A stretch of DNA of 64,000 bases from Pseudogymnoascus destructans (GCF_001641265.1 NW_020167549.1:186001-250000); one strand, 5' to 3'; counted from the stretch's first letter, positions 1-11,775 are shown. The notes: generated by a model from the sequence alone, not told the origin. Numbers and translations: made by a program.

Positions 1-2
1 AC

Positions 3-416
3 GGCACGGACTGGAGCGGGGCGTTCGGCGAGGACCCGTCGAAGTTTGTTGATTACAGGGGCGCGAGGAGCGCGCAGGAAGAGAGGTATGATGGGCGGCC
101 TAGTACCGGGCAGAGTGGCAGCGGGGGTCGCAGCAGTGATGCGTATACGTATGATGATGAGGATAGCGATGAGAGCGATCTAGGGCTTCAGGATGCGACG
201 ACGACGTCGAGGGAGCAGGAGGGGCCGGCGGCGGCGGATGGGGAGGTGCAGACAAAGGCTGATGTGAAGGATTTGCATCGGAAGCAGAGGTGGGGGCAGT
301 GGAAACCGATGAGAAATCTGCAGTTCGCGAAGGATGAGACGAAGTTTGCGGTGAAGAAGACGATTGGGAAGTGGAAGCTTGAGGGGAGAGAGCCGGGAGT
401 TGAGTCTGAGTATTAG
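3..416 (+). CDS. C-terminal part of an unrecognised host protein (gene starts left of the window)
   Basis: An open frame runs from the first bases to a TAG at 414-416. The visible 137 residues include an acidic and Gly/Ser-rich stretch (residues about 25-65, with runs of D, E and S) and then a basic tail with HRKQRWGQWKP, a Lys-rich segment and a final VESEY. No domain is recognisable. GC content and codon use match host genes, not the transposons next door. Copia sequence starts immediately after the stop codon, so I cannot tell whether this TAG is the native stop or was created by the insertion. Confidence is in coding status and strand, not function. Confidence 0.6.
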   Translation, partial: GTDWSGAFGEDPSKFVDYRGARSAQEERYDGRPSTGQSGSGGRSSDAYTYDDEDSDESDLGLQDATTTSREQEGPAAADGEVQTKADVKDLHRKQRWGQWKPMRNLQFAKDETKFAVKKTIGKWKLEGREPGVESEY

Positions 417-1821
417 ATTTTCGTCTGCAATCCATGCATCCCATTCATCTCCAAGTGATCTCTCACCATCAAGGAAGAAGATCTTTACCTTATAACCCCA
501 TCGTCTCCGTACGTAGCTTACAAAGTCCTTAATTGTTTGTAGGACTGTGCCTTGCCTCTTGTCTTTAATGGTGTAGACATGGTTCATGCGGCAGAAATCA
601 CACTGTAAGTGTAGGGCCTGTGTGCTACCATCGTACGCTTCTGGCATCTGGATAAGGTCTAGGTGCACCTTCTCGTAAGGGATCTGTGACCGTGGTGTAG
701 ATCTTTGCGAGATCCTTTTTGTAGCATGGGTAGTGTCGTACGAATCCATGTCTGTGACAATAACCCCTTGGGTCTTCTCTTGGAGCTTCCTTATTGCGTT
801 TTGATTAAGGTGGCCCATTCGATTATGCCACTCCTTTGCAGTGCCTGTTAGGTCTTTGCGAGGTCCGTACGAGGATAGAACAGTATCTTGGTGCACTTGA
901 GTCATTGATAGGGCTGCGTTTTGAAGGACTTTTGTATTGTCATTCTTAATATATTCAAGGACCAATTGTCCATGGATAACTGGAGTGTTGCAGAACGGCT
1001 TTCCTTTGTACGTGAGTCCTTCTGTAGCTATATTCCAATGGACTCCCTTTTGGATGAATCGTTTTAAGGATGCAACAGAGGTGTGGAATGAGGAAACGAG
1101 GGCTGTTTTGTGGAGTGTTATGGTTCGTACGGACTTTGTGTCCTTTCCAACCTGGACTTTGATGTCCACGGACCCGAACCCTTCAATCCTTACTCTCTGG
1201 TCTCCAGCTAAGAGGTAGTTTCTGTCCTCACATTCCTTTAGGTTGTAGAACCTCGTACGGTCGTTACAGACATGAATTGTAGCTCCAGAATCAAGGATTG
1301 TGCTCCTTGCAAGCTCATAGGTTGAGAGGGTAAGACCTTGAGTGACTTGGAAGGCTGTTGCAAAGGAAACAGGTAGATCCTGGTTCGTACGGGGTTGTCC
1401 TCCATTCACCTTGTCCTGGTCTAGTGCCCTTTGAATGCAGTATTGAAAGCCTGGCTTTTCACTTATGTAGGCATCAACTTTAGCTTCAATGTCTCGGTTT
1501 AGCTTCCATGACTTCATACGCTTCGACTTCATGACATATAAGCAGTCCCTCCACTTATGGATAGAGCCACAAGGGCAATCTGTTCGGGGCTCCTTGTTCT
1601 TCTTCCCGTTATTCCAACCCTGTTGTCCTTGTTGTAGGTTGTTTGTACAGTTCTGAAGGGTAGCAGATGTCTCTTTATTGCCTTCTTGTGTTGCGAAAAC
1701 TCCATGTTCCCCCTGAGACTTCTGGTCATATCTTGCCTGTCTCTGGTTGATTCGATAGGTCCGTACGACCGCCTCAAACTCATATTCCTTTGTCCCTTTG
1801 TTGAGTTTGAATATCCATGGG
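417..1821 (-). mobile_element. Ty1/copia polyprotein fragment: gag end, protease, GAG-pre-integrase, integrase start
   Basis: One long frame on the minus strand has no stop. In order it shows a gag end (YEFEAVVRTYR, SQGEHGVFAT), a Cys-containing segment (CPCGSIHKWRDC), an aspartic protease site (ILDSGATIHVC), a GAG-pre-integrase signature (WHNRMGHLNQNAIRKL) and the first part of the integrase core (KVHLDLIQMPEAYDGS, later FFLDGERSLGDEWDAW). The frame then runs antisense into the host gene at about 417, so the integrase end, reverse transcriptase, RNase H and distal LTR are missing. No in-frame stops means the fragment is young. The upstream side joins directly to copia LTR sequence without a recognisable primer-binding site, so the gag start is also missing. 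CGTACG occurs about eight times here, far more than expected. Confidence 0.85.
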
Positions 1822-3403
1822 TGTAATGGTGGGTGCACCAGATATGAGAATCTAGCCACCCAAGGAAGGGATGAATTTACTAAGACAACACACTGTCTTA
1901 GGAAACAGAGCCAAAGGGTTGTAGCTTAGACTATTCCACAACGCAGCAATCAGGTGTATAATGTGGTGAAGTGGTTTAGACAAGTTGCAACAAATGTTGA
2001 GTCTGAGAACTCAGGGGTAAGTCAGAGGTTAGCACCTCACTCACTTTTCAAAAACAGAGAATAACAAGATCAATGCTTGGAAGCTTGGAAAAGACGTAGA
2101 AGTATGTGCTAGTCGATTTACTGTATTGCCTGCTTGCCCTTTCCTTAAGAAAGGGCAAATTATGTCATAACTTAACCAATCTTGTGGGTAACTAAGGAGC
2201 GATGACGTGTAATGAATCATAGAGGGTTGTAGAAGCTTCTAGAGCTATCGTTCATGTTCCTAGGCCTCTAGTTGGTAGAGATATGCCAGAATAGTCTAAG
2301 CTACAACCCTTTGGCTCTGTTTCCTAAGACAGTGTGTTGTCTTAGTAAATTCATCCCTTCCTTGGGTGGCTAGATTCTCATATCTGGTGCACCCACCATT
2401 ACACCCATGGATATTCAAACTCAACAAAGGGACAAAGGAATATGAGTTTGAGGCGGTCGTACGGACCTATCGAATCAACCAGAGACAGGCAAGATATGAC
2501 CAGAAGTCTCAGGGGGAACATGGAGTTTTCGCAACACAAGAGGAAGGGATGAATTTACTAAGACAACACACTGTCTTAGGAAACAGAGCCAAAGGGTAGC
2601 AGATGTCTCTTTATTGCCTTCTTGTGTTGCGAAAACTCCATGTTCCCCCTGAGACTTCTGGTCATATGAGTTTGAGGCGGTCGTACGGACCTATCGAATC
2701 AACCAGAGACAGGCAAGATATGACCAGAAGTCTTAAGGGGGTGGGCCAATACTACCACATGGCATATCTCTACCAACTAGAGGCCTAGGAACATGAACGA
2801 TAGCTCTAGATTATGCCAAAGGAGTGTAGTTCTCTCATTTTCCATGACTTTCCATGACTAACCAGGCTTGGTAAATGTATTAGAAATCAAGTGCAACCCA
2901 CAACTAGCTTGCTAATCATGTAGTGAACGTAAGAGAATCCCATAGAACCATCTCTTGGGTTCCTAGCCTATAGGAAGTGAAAAGGAGGTCCAAGGTCAGA
3001 GTACCTATAGACAAATTATGTCATAACTTAACCAATCTTGTGGGTAACTAAGGAGCGATGACGTGTAATGAATCATAGAGGGTTGTAGAAGCTTCTAGAG
3101 CTATCGTTCATGTTCCTAGGCCTCTAGTTGGTAGAGATATGCCATGTGGTAGTATTGGCCCACCCCCTTAAGGAGGAGAGTTTCTTAATAACTTGTTCAA
3201 TGAGTGTCCAAATGATATGCCGTGATGTATGTAGCATAAACAGATGTAGTAGAAGAGTTTGCAGCAATCGTTGAGTAGTATTGCTTCTGTTGTTGGTGTG
3301 ATAAGCCAAGATATGTATGGTGACTTGTAGGTTTGAGGAGGAGATTTCTAAGTTTGCTCTTGAGTTTGATAGCAAACTGAGTGCAACAAATGTCAGTATG
3401 ACA
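1822..3403. repeat. Scrambled mosaic of copia LTR and gag blocks in alternating orientation
   Basis: By comparison with full LTR copies elsewhere in the window, the blocks are: LTR minus (1822-2293, with an internal deletion), LTR 3' end plus (about 2290-2402), gag plus (2403-2540), a short LTR piece minus (2541-2597), gag minus (2598-2667), gag plus (2668-2735), LTR middle plus (2736-2810), LTR minus (2811-3403, ending at the LTR terminus). Several junctions share short identities, for example AAGGGT near 2593 and ATAT near 2665. The same gag stretch of about 70 bp occurs once minus and twice plus here and once more in the neighbouring copia fragment. Confidence 0.8.
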
Positions 3404-3864
3404 GGGACATCACATGGCTAACATTGGATATCATGGATATTATGTTATCCATGTTATCCACGGCGATCCACAGAATGTCATGTGATGGATAACATTGGAT
3501 ATTGTTGTAATAGTCACATGATCTCACGTGATCTCCATACAGATTATCGGTAAAGCCAAGTATAGGTTACATAGTGAGGAATACATACATTTTATTACTC
3601 AACAGCTATGAGCCCGGAGTACATCTAGGTCGCATTTTGAACATCTTCGAACATCGTACAGACCTCAAACCCCTCCTAGGAGTCGATCACCATCATAATG
3701 GCGACCCTACAGAAGGTGGGGGTAGTCCTCTCCAACCCAAAAGACTGGGATCAGTGTTGCCCGAGTACTACTCAGAGTACTACTCAGAGATCTTCGAGTA
3801 GAGTACTGTTTTTTGGGCTCGAGTAGCAGATCCTTTCTGTCACTGAGGGACAGGCATCCTTACA
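3404..3864. other. Stretch without a recognised gene; ends in a gypsy LTR terminus
   Basis: The first part is AT-rich with repeated short words such as TTATCCA and GGATAT. The middle has a short open stretch that I cannot assign. The last 20-35 bases (to 3864) read in reverse as TGTAAGGATGCC, the start of the gypsy LTR family seen intact at 35471. No complete gene or element is visible. Confidence 0.5.
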
Positions 3865-4180
3865 GGTAGCAGGGTTTGAAGTTGTTGTTTTTTGCAGTCA
3901 TCATCTTCGTTCCCTTCTGGTCTATCTCCTGCTCTTCAAGTTAATGCATCTGCTTTTCCATTCTGTTTCCCAGGTCGATATATAATTTGAAAGTTAAACC
4001 TTGACAGAAACTCAGCCCATTGAGCTTGCCTTTGAGTAAGCTTCTTTGTTGTCATGAAATATTCAAGACTCTTGTGATCTGACAAAACTTGGACTGGCAT
4101 TGCTGTGCCCTCAACTTCTGGTCTCCATGCTTTGAAGCATCTGATGATGGCTAGTAACTCCTTGTCATAGATTTCGTAAT
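3865..4180 (-). mobile_element. Gypsy RNase H fragment
   Basis: Read on the minus strand, the sequence encodes YDKELLAII, VQVLSDHKSLEYFM, RQAQWAEFLSRF and YRPGKQNGKADALT. These are the ordered hallmarks of the Ty3/gypsy RNase H domain. Nothing of the reverse transcriptase or integrase lies next to it. The fragment starts at the gypsy LTR terminus ending at 3864 and stops at an 18-nt inverted repeat around 4160-4197, where Helitron sequence begins. It is a dead scrap. Confidence 0.8.
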
Positions 4181-4629
4181 TAATCTATGACAAGGAGTTA
4201 CGCGCCATCCTCACCCGTAAACAGTTTCCAGTCTGCTTATGCTTTGCAATGACTATTAATAAGTCTCAAGGACAGTTATTTGACATGTAGGTGTTGATTT
4301 ACGGGTATCTACTTTTAGCCGTGGACAGTTCTAGGTAGCAATGTCGCGAACATCATCCGTTGCTGGGTTACATGTTCTACTTCCTGAAGGGGAGGATGAT
4401 ACGACTAAGAATGTAGTGTATCCTGAGGTTTTAGTTGGAATCAATTGAATTCTTACTCTCTAGGCTATAGTCTATATGATTAGTTATTCTTACGGGTGGT
4501 TCTCTATTCTTACGGATGATGTGGATTCTTGACGATCCGTAAGCACCTGTAAGAACCTGTAAGAAACCGTAGGACTACATTTCACATTTACAATTATAAG
4601 TTACAACACAAATAACACAGGTAAGTGCC
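4181..4629 (+). mobile_element. Helitron helicase C-terminal fragment and 3' flank
   Basis: Around 4208-4450 the plus strand matches the helicase end of the large Helitron (14839-15076): LTRKQFPV, LCFAMTINKSQGQ and a decayed version of the motif around VAMSRTSS. Stops and frameshifts interrupt it. The following 180 bp again contain many TTACGG or CCGTAA words (near 4490, 4515, 4542), like the 3' flank of the large Helitron. It is therefore a diverged, 5'-truncated copy of the same family. Confidence 0.75.
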
Positions 4630-4810
4630 TGTAAGGCAGGTTAGCCGAGTCGGACCCATTTCGGGTACTTAAGGAGATTGACCCAACGGGGGTTCCTCTC
4701 TTCATCTTTTTTGTATCCTTCGTAGTAGACCTATAGGATAGCATCCGTTTAGCCACCGACTCGCACTCTTATATGCTATTACTGTGAGCTGGGTGCCCTG
4801 TGTCCTTACA
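4630..4810 (+). repeat. Gypsy LTR (family of the 35471 element), internally deleted
   Basis: The stretch starts TGTAAGG and ends CCTTACA. It matches the right part of the 35471-35794 LTR (GTATCCTTCGTAGTAGACC and onwards). The left half is shortened. The flanking five bases (GTGCC and CTACC) differ, so there is no target-site duplication. Confidence 0.75.
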
Positions 4811-4834
4811 CTACCACTCAAGAGACTCCATCCA

Positions 4835-5727
4835 TGTCATACTGATATTTGTTGTACTCAGTTTGCTATCAAACTCAAGAGCAAACTTAGAAATCTCCTC
4901 CTCAAACCTACAAGTCACTATACATATTTTGGCTTGTCACACCAACAACAAGAGCAATACTACTCAACGATTGCTACAACTCTCTATGATTCATTACACG
5001 TCATTGCTCCTTAGTTACTCGGCCGATATGACCACATAGCATATCTCTACAACCCTCTATGATTCATTACATGACATCACTCCTTAGTTACTGGGCTAAT
5101 ACTACACATGACATATCTCTATCAACTAGAGGCCTGGAACATGAACGATAGCTCCAAAAGCTTCTACAACCCTCTATGATTCATTACACGTCATCGCTTC
5201 TTAGTTACCCACAAGATTGGTTAAGTTATGACATAATTTGTCTATAGGGGTACTCTGACCTTGGACCTCCTTTCACTTCCTATAGGCTAGGAAATTAGGA
5301 GATGGTTCAATGGGATTCTCTTACATCGACTACAGTTACCAAGCCTGGTTAGTCATGGAAAGTCTTGGAAAATGAGAGAACTACACTCCTTTAGCATAAA
5401 TAGGATTGCCCTTTCCTTAAGAAAGGGCAAGCAGACAATACAGAAAATCGACTATCACATACTTCCACGTCTTTTCCAAGCTTCCAAGCATTCATCTTGT
5501 TACTCCTTGTTTGTGAAAAGTGAGTGAGGTGTTAACCTCTGACTTATCCCTTAGTTCTCATACTCAACATCTGTTACAACTTGTCTAAACCACTCCACTA
5601 CATCATACACTTGATTGCTGTGTTGTGGAATAGTCTAAGCTACAACCCTTTGGCTCTGTTTCCTAAGACAGTGTGTTGTCTTAGTAAAATCATCCCTCCC
5701 CTGGGTGGCTAGATTCTCACATCTGGT
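4835..5727 (+). repeat. Copia LTR copy, diverged, 3' terminus altered
   Basis: It starts TGTCATACTGATATTTG and follows the 936-bp copia LTR (for example 11776-12711) with substitutions, a deletion and a small local duplication around 5040-5170. The usual end CCACCATTACA is replaced by sequence that runs into the Tc1-like transposase. This is one of the most diverged LTR copies in the window and so one of the older insertions. 4811-4834 between the two LTRs holds nothing I recognise. Confidence 0.8.
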
Positions 5728-5738
5728 GCATCCACACT

Positions 5739-6794
5739 TTGGCTCCAATTGATGGGAATCGACATCCTGGTGGCCAATTAAGCTCATACCAACACGGGCA
5801 GATTATTGGGAGGCAGTCAGATGGTGCAACACCTACTAAGATTGCACACGACCTAAACCTTGACCGAAGCACCGTACGATATACAATTGCAGTTGACTCA
5901 ATACGCACTGAGGGCAAGAGCCTACCCCGTACACCATGGGGAAAGTCATATACAGAAGCAGAGCAACGCCTTATACTGCGCCACGTACGCCTAAACCCAA
6001 AGGATACATACCAAGAAGTAAAGGATGCTTGTAATGTTGCTTGCTCAACATCAACTATAAAGAGGATACTACAAGAAGCAGGCATAGGCAATTGGCGTGC
6101 AAAGTGTCACCCTTTCCTACTGCCAATACATGCAGCTAAACGGCTTGCATGGTGTTTAGCATGGAGGAATTGGACAAGCAGAGGATTGGGGTAAAATTGT
6201 GTGGAGTGATGAGTGCTCTGTTGAGCGGGGGCAGGGTAACAGGAGCGAGTGGTGTTTCCGCACACCTGCTCAGAAGTGGCAAAGAAGAACATGAAGATCA
6301 TGGTTTGGGGGGCCTTTTGGGCAGAAGGCCGGAGCAATTTATACCTTATGGACTGTGACTTTGAGTCAAAGAAGTTTGGATATACTGCAAACTCATACCT
6401 TGAGGTTCTAGAAGCAAAACTCCTCCCTATTTTTGAGAGTCTTGACTCTAGCTACTCATTTATGCAAGATAATGCTCCTATCCATACTGCTGGTATGGTT
6501 ACAGACTTTCTTGAGGAGCATATGATTACTACACTCTATGGGTGGCCGCCCTACCCACCTGACCTCAACCCAATTGAGCACATTTGGTGGCACTTGAAAA
6601 CCCGGGTGTGTGAGATGTTCCCTGAAATTGCAAAGGATAAATCAAACTCAGAACATGCAAGACAGCGTCTAGAATCATGTTTGCAAGCAGCATGGGACAC
6701 ATTAGACAAGTCATTGTTTGATAAATTGTATAAGAGTATGCCGAGTAGAATTGAGGCATGCATTCAAGCAGACGGGTGGCATACAAAATACTAG
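5739..6794 (+). pseudogene. Tc1/mariner-like transposase, frameshifted
   Basis: The N-terminal part has the paired helix-turn-helix DNA-binding region (SSYQHGQIIGRQSDGATPTKIA, later STSTIKRILQEAGI). The catalytic part shows IVWSDECSVERG (first Asp), FMQDNAPIHTAG (second Asp) and PYPPDLNPIEHIWW (Glu); I count 35 residues between the last two. The frame shifts near 6176 and near 6285, so no single open frame covers the protein. No ATG is evident at the start because the copia LTR abuts it, so the 5' end of the element is lost. I see no terminal inverted repeats. 6795-6898, between this and the next element, holds nothing identifiable. Confidence 0.8.
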
Positions 6795-6898
6795 AATACT
6801 CATTTTTTATACTAGATACTATAGGGGCTTATTTTGTATAGCTTTCAATTCTAATTACAATGGATCGATTTTTACATCTATCGCTCTAAAATTGCATA

Positions 6899-8754
6899 AC
6901 GTAGTTCACAAGCGAGTTGGCTGCACAAGCGAGTTGGCAGATTTTTCTTGGCGTACGCGCTTTTGACTTTAAACTATAATAACTTTTTTTACAAAAATGG
7001 GTCGTACGTGGAAAGAGTCTGATCTTGTATTAGCTGTAAAAGCTCTTCGAGATAACCCACAGTTAAAAACTACAATTATTGCGCGGATATATAATCTGCC
7101 TCGTACGACACTGTCTAATAGATTACACGGGACATCTGCACGACGCGATATTATCCCTCAGAATCGAAAACTAACTTTGTTAGAAGAGGAAACGATCGTA
7201 CGACATATTCTTGACTTGGATTCGCGATCATTCCCTCCTCGAGTTAGTTGTGTTGAAGATATGGCAAATCGACTGCTTGCAGACCGAAATGCGCAACGCG
7301 TCGGAAAGAACTGGACTACGAACTTCGTATGACGACAATCACAATTACGGACGCGTTTTAGCAGACAAATTGATTATCAAAGAGCTAAATGCGAAGATCC
7401 AAATGCGTATAACACGTGGTTTCACCTTGTACGAAACACAATTGACAAGTACGGAATCCTTGAGACGGATACATATAACTTTGACGAGACAGGGTTTCTA
7501 ATGGGCCAAATATCATCTGAAATGGTTGTGACAAGCGCTAAACGCAAAGAAAAGGCTCGTACGAAGCAGCAAGGCAATCGAGAATGGTCTACAGTTATTC
7601 AAGGAATTAGTGCAGATGGGTTTGCGGTACCGCCATATATTATTGTTGCAGGCAAAACTCACTTGTCATCCTGGTATGAAAACAGTCAATTGCCGCACAA
7701 TTGGGTTATTGCAGTAACTGCAAATGGCTGGACTACAAATGAGCGAGGGTTAGATTGGATTCAGCACTTTGATCGACATACAAAACCTCGTACGAAAGGT
7801 GTATATCGACTTTTGATTCTCGACGGACACGAGAGTCATCATTCGACCGATTTTGAGCTATATTGCAAAGATCACAACATTATTACTTTATGTATGCCTG
7901 CTCATTCATCTCATAAGCTTCAACCCTTTGATGTTGGGTGTTTTCGAGCTTTAAAACGTTCGTACGGCACTGAAATTGAAAAATTGATGCATGCACATAT
8001 TACCCACATTTCGAAGGAAGACTTTTTTCCTGCATTTCATGCTGCGTTTCGTGCAGCACTTACAGAGTCAAACATTCGAGGAGGATTCTGCGGAACTGGT
8101 TTAGTGCCGTACGATCCGCAGTATGTGATTTCACAGCTTGATATTCGAGTTTCTACGCCAACTCCACCGCCAACTTCGTCCGATCTGCCTATGGTATGGG
8201 AGCCAAAAACGCCGCACAACGTGATCGAAACGCAATTACATACTAAATATGTGAAAGAAAAGATTGTACGACATCAAGATAGCTCGCCAACTGCGCTTTT
8301 GTCAAGTGTAGATCAATTTGCAAAAGGTGCAACACGTGCAATCCACGAACTGGTTTTGTTACGCGAAGAGAACACCGCATTGCGTAAAGCAAATGATGAA
8401 CTTAGTCGACGCCGTTGTACGAAAAAACGTCGAATTCAAGACGGAGGATCACTTAGTTTACAAGATGCACAAGATTTTCAAGCTCAAATTGATGTTGACG
8501 CGCAGTTACAGACTGATTTGGTTCAAAGTAGTGGTCGTACAAAGGTTGGCGGGCCACAACAACGACGATGTAAAGCGAAGAATTTCGACACAACGTACGA
8601 ACGTGCAAGAATGGTAGAATTGAGCTTGATAATTCCGATTCTGAATAGCTTTAATAATTTAAATAATTAATTGTTGTGTTATTTAACGTTTTGTTTGTAT
8701 GCCAAGAAAAATCTGCCAACTCGCTTGTGCAGCCAACTCGCTTGTGAACTACGT
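6899..8754 (+). mobile_element. Pogo/Fot1 element 1 with 54-bp terminal inverted repeats and TA duplication
   Basis: Left TIR 6899-6952 and right TIR 8701-8754 are exact inverted copies, beginning ACGTAGTTCACAAGCGAG. TA dinucleotides flank both ends (6897-6898, 8755-8756), as expected for pogo/Fot1. Each TIR contains a direct repeat of ACAAGCGAGTTGG, a likely double binding site for the transposase. Element length is 1856 bp, close to the two other elements of this type (1860 bp each). Confidence 0.92.
6997..8670 (+). pseudogene. Pogo/Fot1 transposase with one premature stop
   Basis: The frame opens at ATG 6997 and keeps phase to 8670, broken only by TGA at 7330-7332. Domains in order: a helix-turn-helix N-terminus (LRDNPQLKTTIIARIYNLP), a Tc5/CENP-B-like DNA-binding domain (ILDLDSRSFPPRVSCVEDMA), then the DDE domain with FDETGF, LDGHESHHS and PFDVGCF. 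The normal final Asp context is PLDV, here PFDV. The C-terminus is shorter in zinc-binding residues than its relative at 47550-49205 and lacks the zinc knuckle. The stop is TGA followed by CGA in an Arg/Lys-rich stretch, compatible with a CGA-to-TGA transition. It may still be mobilised in trans. Confidence 0.85.
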
Positions 8755-9537
8755 TATGCTACGAGCAAATTAATTATCTACGTTCGGTGGCTTCACGGGT
8801 GGTTTTGCGATTCGGTTAATAGCAGTGGTCGGTGACTGTACCATGTCTATAGAGCCAGGCATATCTAAACTATACTGCCTTATGGCCAACCCCTGCCGCT
8901 TCGTTGGATCTTACGTGTTAGAATTGATTGGCTATTAAATGTCGAAATTCGTGATTGGTTGTGTTAGCCTAGGACCCACTTATTGGGGCCTAATGTGTAT
9001 GAGAATTTTTCACCTACGGCCCTAGGCCCGTAACGGTCCGTAACCCCTGTCCGTAACTCCTTACTTTGCATATAGTTCTATCTGTAGTTGTAGCTGTGTT
9101 CTGTGTTGTTTTTGAAGCTATTGGCCTGCTACATAGGTGCTTGCGATGAGTTCTTCGCCCCCTATTCGGTGTACGTATTGCCACGCCTTCCGCGAGGCGT
9201 CACTCTTCCGTACAAATCAGCTCGGAAGACGCTACGGGACCTGTTCTACGTGCGCTTCTACCCGTACTTCTCACCGTATCCAATGAAGGGTCTCGCCACG
9301 TATTATAGCACCCGTTACAGGTAGCATACCGCCTCTTACGGACGTTCCACCCCCCGTTACGGACTCTATTCAACCGCAACCGCAAAGGCGTCGTCGTGGT
9401 CGGCCGCCACGACAGCCACAACCTATATTACCACACCCTACGGAGTCTACAGTCATTGAGGATCCCGTTGCAGTCCGTCACTCTAAGCCGCCTGGCTTTC
9501 TCTCTTCCTTTATACAGGCTACTCCACATAACCTTGG

Positions 9538-10012
9538 TGTAACGCTGACTTCTAAACGATAGAAGACACAGAGGTTCTCTTGCGTAAAGGTTTACTTATC
9601 AGAGGAGGCAGGGGATCAGACACAAAGGCTTCAAGTAACACGTTACTAGTATATAACAAATACTGTATTGAGTTGAGCACGAAGCTCCTATCTAAGGAAA
9701 TACTATCTACTTATATAGTGGCGTCGTGCCTAGTGGACTCTTGGGAACTCACTCGAGTCCTCGGAGTCCTGGACTCTTAGGACTCTTCTCATCATCCTGT
9801 GAGTCCATCACGTGCCTAGTGGACTCCTGGGAACTCACTCGAGTCCTCGGAGTCCTGGACTCTTAGGACTCTTCTCATCATCCTGCGAGTCCGTCACGTG
9901 ATACTTTCGGAACTACTATTCCCCGCTGCCCCTCCAGGTACCAGGGCCGGTCTCATGCGACCTCCCTCCTTCCTGTCCTGTAGTTGGCCAGCCTTCTTGT
10001 TCCGTCGTAACA
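9538..10012 (+). repeat. Solo LTR (family 2) with target-site duplication CTTGG
   Basis: It starts TGTAACGCTGACTT and ends CGTCGTAACA. The five bases CTTGG occur directly before (9533-9537) and after (10013-10017). A block of about 95 bp in the middle is tandemly duplicated (roughly 9722-9812 and 9813-9897). The same family occurs at 45991-46381 and, reversed, at 42797-43149. No internal retroelement sequence remains, so it is an LTR-LTR recombination remnant. Confidence 0.93.
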
Positions 10013-11775
10013 CTTGGCCGGCTTAACCATGAGTGTAAATATTGCGCTGCCCTGCACTGGATAGAAGAGACTACACAGGATAAGCAGTATGAGATATGCT
10101 GCAAGAAAGGAGATGTAGACCTTCCGACGTTACGGATGCCCCCCTTATATTTACGGAAGTTATTTACGGACCAAGACCCAAGAGGGAGGGCCTTCCGTAA
10201 GGAGATCTGCGAATATAACAATGCCTTGGCTTTTACTTCCGTAAGCTATACTCGCGATTCATGGATTAATGAGAACTCTGGAATACAGAGTTTCCAGATC
10301 CACGGCGAGCTATTCCACTACCAGGGCCCATTACAGCCTAATACCCAGGAAACCCCTACCTTTGCGCAGCTCTTCTTTTACGACCCTTCTTATGCTACAG
10401 AAGCCCGTCGATTACAGCACCCGCAACTCGATTCTACGGTTCTTAGCCAGTTACTACAGCTGCTTACGGACCATAATCCGTTTATCCACATATATAAGAC
10501 AGCTCGGGAGCGACTTGCGGCTGTTCCGGATGGTAATAGTCCGCAACGGGTCATACTCAACCCGCAGATGCGTCTTATAGTCGAGAGTGGTGCTGATAAG
10601 CGCCGCGAGAACCTACCAACAAGTGATGAGATTGCAGCTGTTATTCCGGAGGAGCTAGGAGATTCCGGTCCGTGAGACTTGGTATTAGCCTTCCGTAACA
10701 CTTCAAACGGGCGGCGGCAGCTATCAAAGGTTCATGTTACGCATGCCTCTTATATGCCACTCCACTACGTGCTCTTATTTGTCTTTGGTGAATACGGGTG
10801 GCATTGGGGTCTTACCTTATGGGAGAATAACGGTCCACGGCAGCAACGGCGGCTAGAGCAAAGACCATTCTACCGCTTCTACATGTTCACCCGTAACGAG
10901 TGTTTTAATACTCTACACCATGCTGGGCGCCTCTTCCATGGTGATTTGCGAGTCTACAGCCCTAAGTTGGCTCCGTAACAACCAAAAATCCATCCGTTCA
11001 GATGTGTACAGTGGCTTAGCTGACGCTATCTCTCGCGACGACGTTGATATGGATAGTCTCAGCCATCGCGTTGTATTACCTTCAAGCTTTACGGGTAGTG
11101 ATCGTGCAATGCAGCGCCTTTATCAGGATTCGATGGCTATTGTACGCCACTTTGGAAAGCCTACGTTTTTTATCACCTTTACGGCTAATCCAAAATGGCC
11201 AGAGGTTACAAATGCACTGTTTCCAGGTCAGCAAGCTACGGATCGGCCGGATCTTATTGCCCGAGTATTCCACCTAAAGGTCCGTAGCCTACTTACGGAC
11301 CTTAAGGATGGTGTGCTTGGGCAGTATGTCGGCCACGTATATACTATTGAGTATCAGAAACGGGGCCTACCACATATGCACCTATTACTCTTCATTCAGG
11401 GGTTCCAATTTAACGTTCCGTCCCTAATTGATGAGGTGGTCTGCGCGGAGCTCCCGGATCCAGCTTGGGATGTTACGGGCGAGCTTACGGATGTGATAAT
11501 TTCCACAATGACCCATGGGCCATGTGGAGATGATCATTTACGGGCACCGTGTATGGCCCGTAAATCACCTGCATTACTGCTACAATGTACGAAACAGTTC
11601 CCAAAGCCATTTGCACCTGCTACTATTGTTACCGAGGAGGGATACCCTCAATACAGGCGTCGCAATGATGGCCGGACGTTTACGGTCCCACGGCCAGGCT
11701 TACGGACTGAAAACGTCGTCCGTAATAACCAGTGGGTAGTTCCATACAACCCGTATCTACTTCAGAAATACCGTT

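Noticed and set aside
4830..5735. Apparent ATCCA duplication around the 4835 copia LTR
   Set aside because: All other copies end in CCACCATTACA; here the end is altered, so the match could be chance similarity to the LTR terminus.
5717..6091. Minus-strand frame of 124 codons opposite the Tc1-like transposase
   Set aside because: The plus strand carries recognisable helix-turn-helix and DDE motifs; the minus frame has none.
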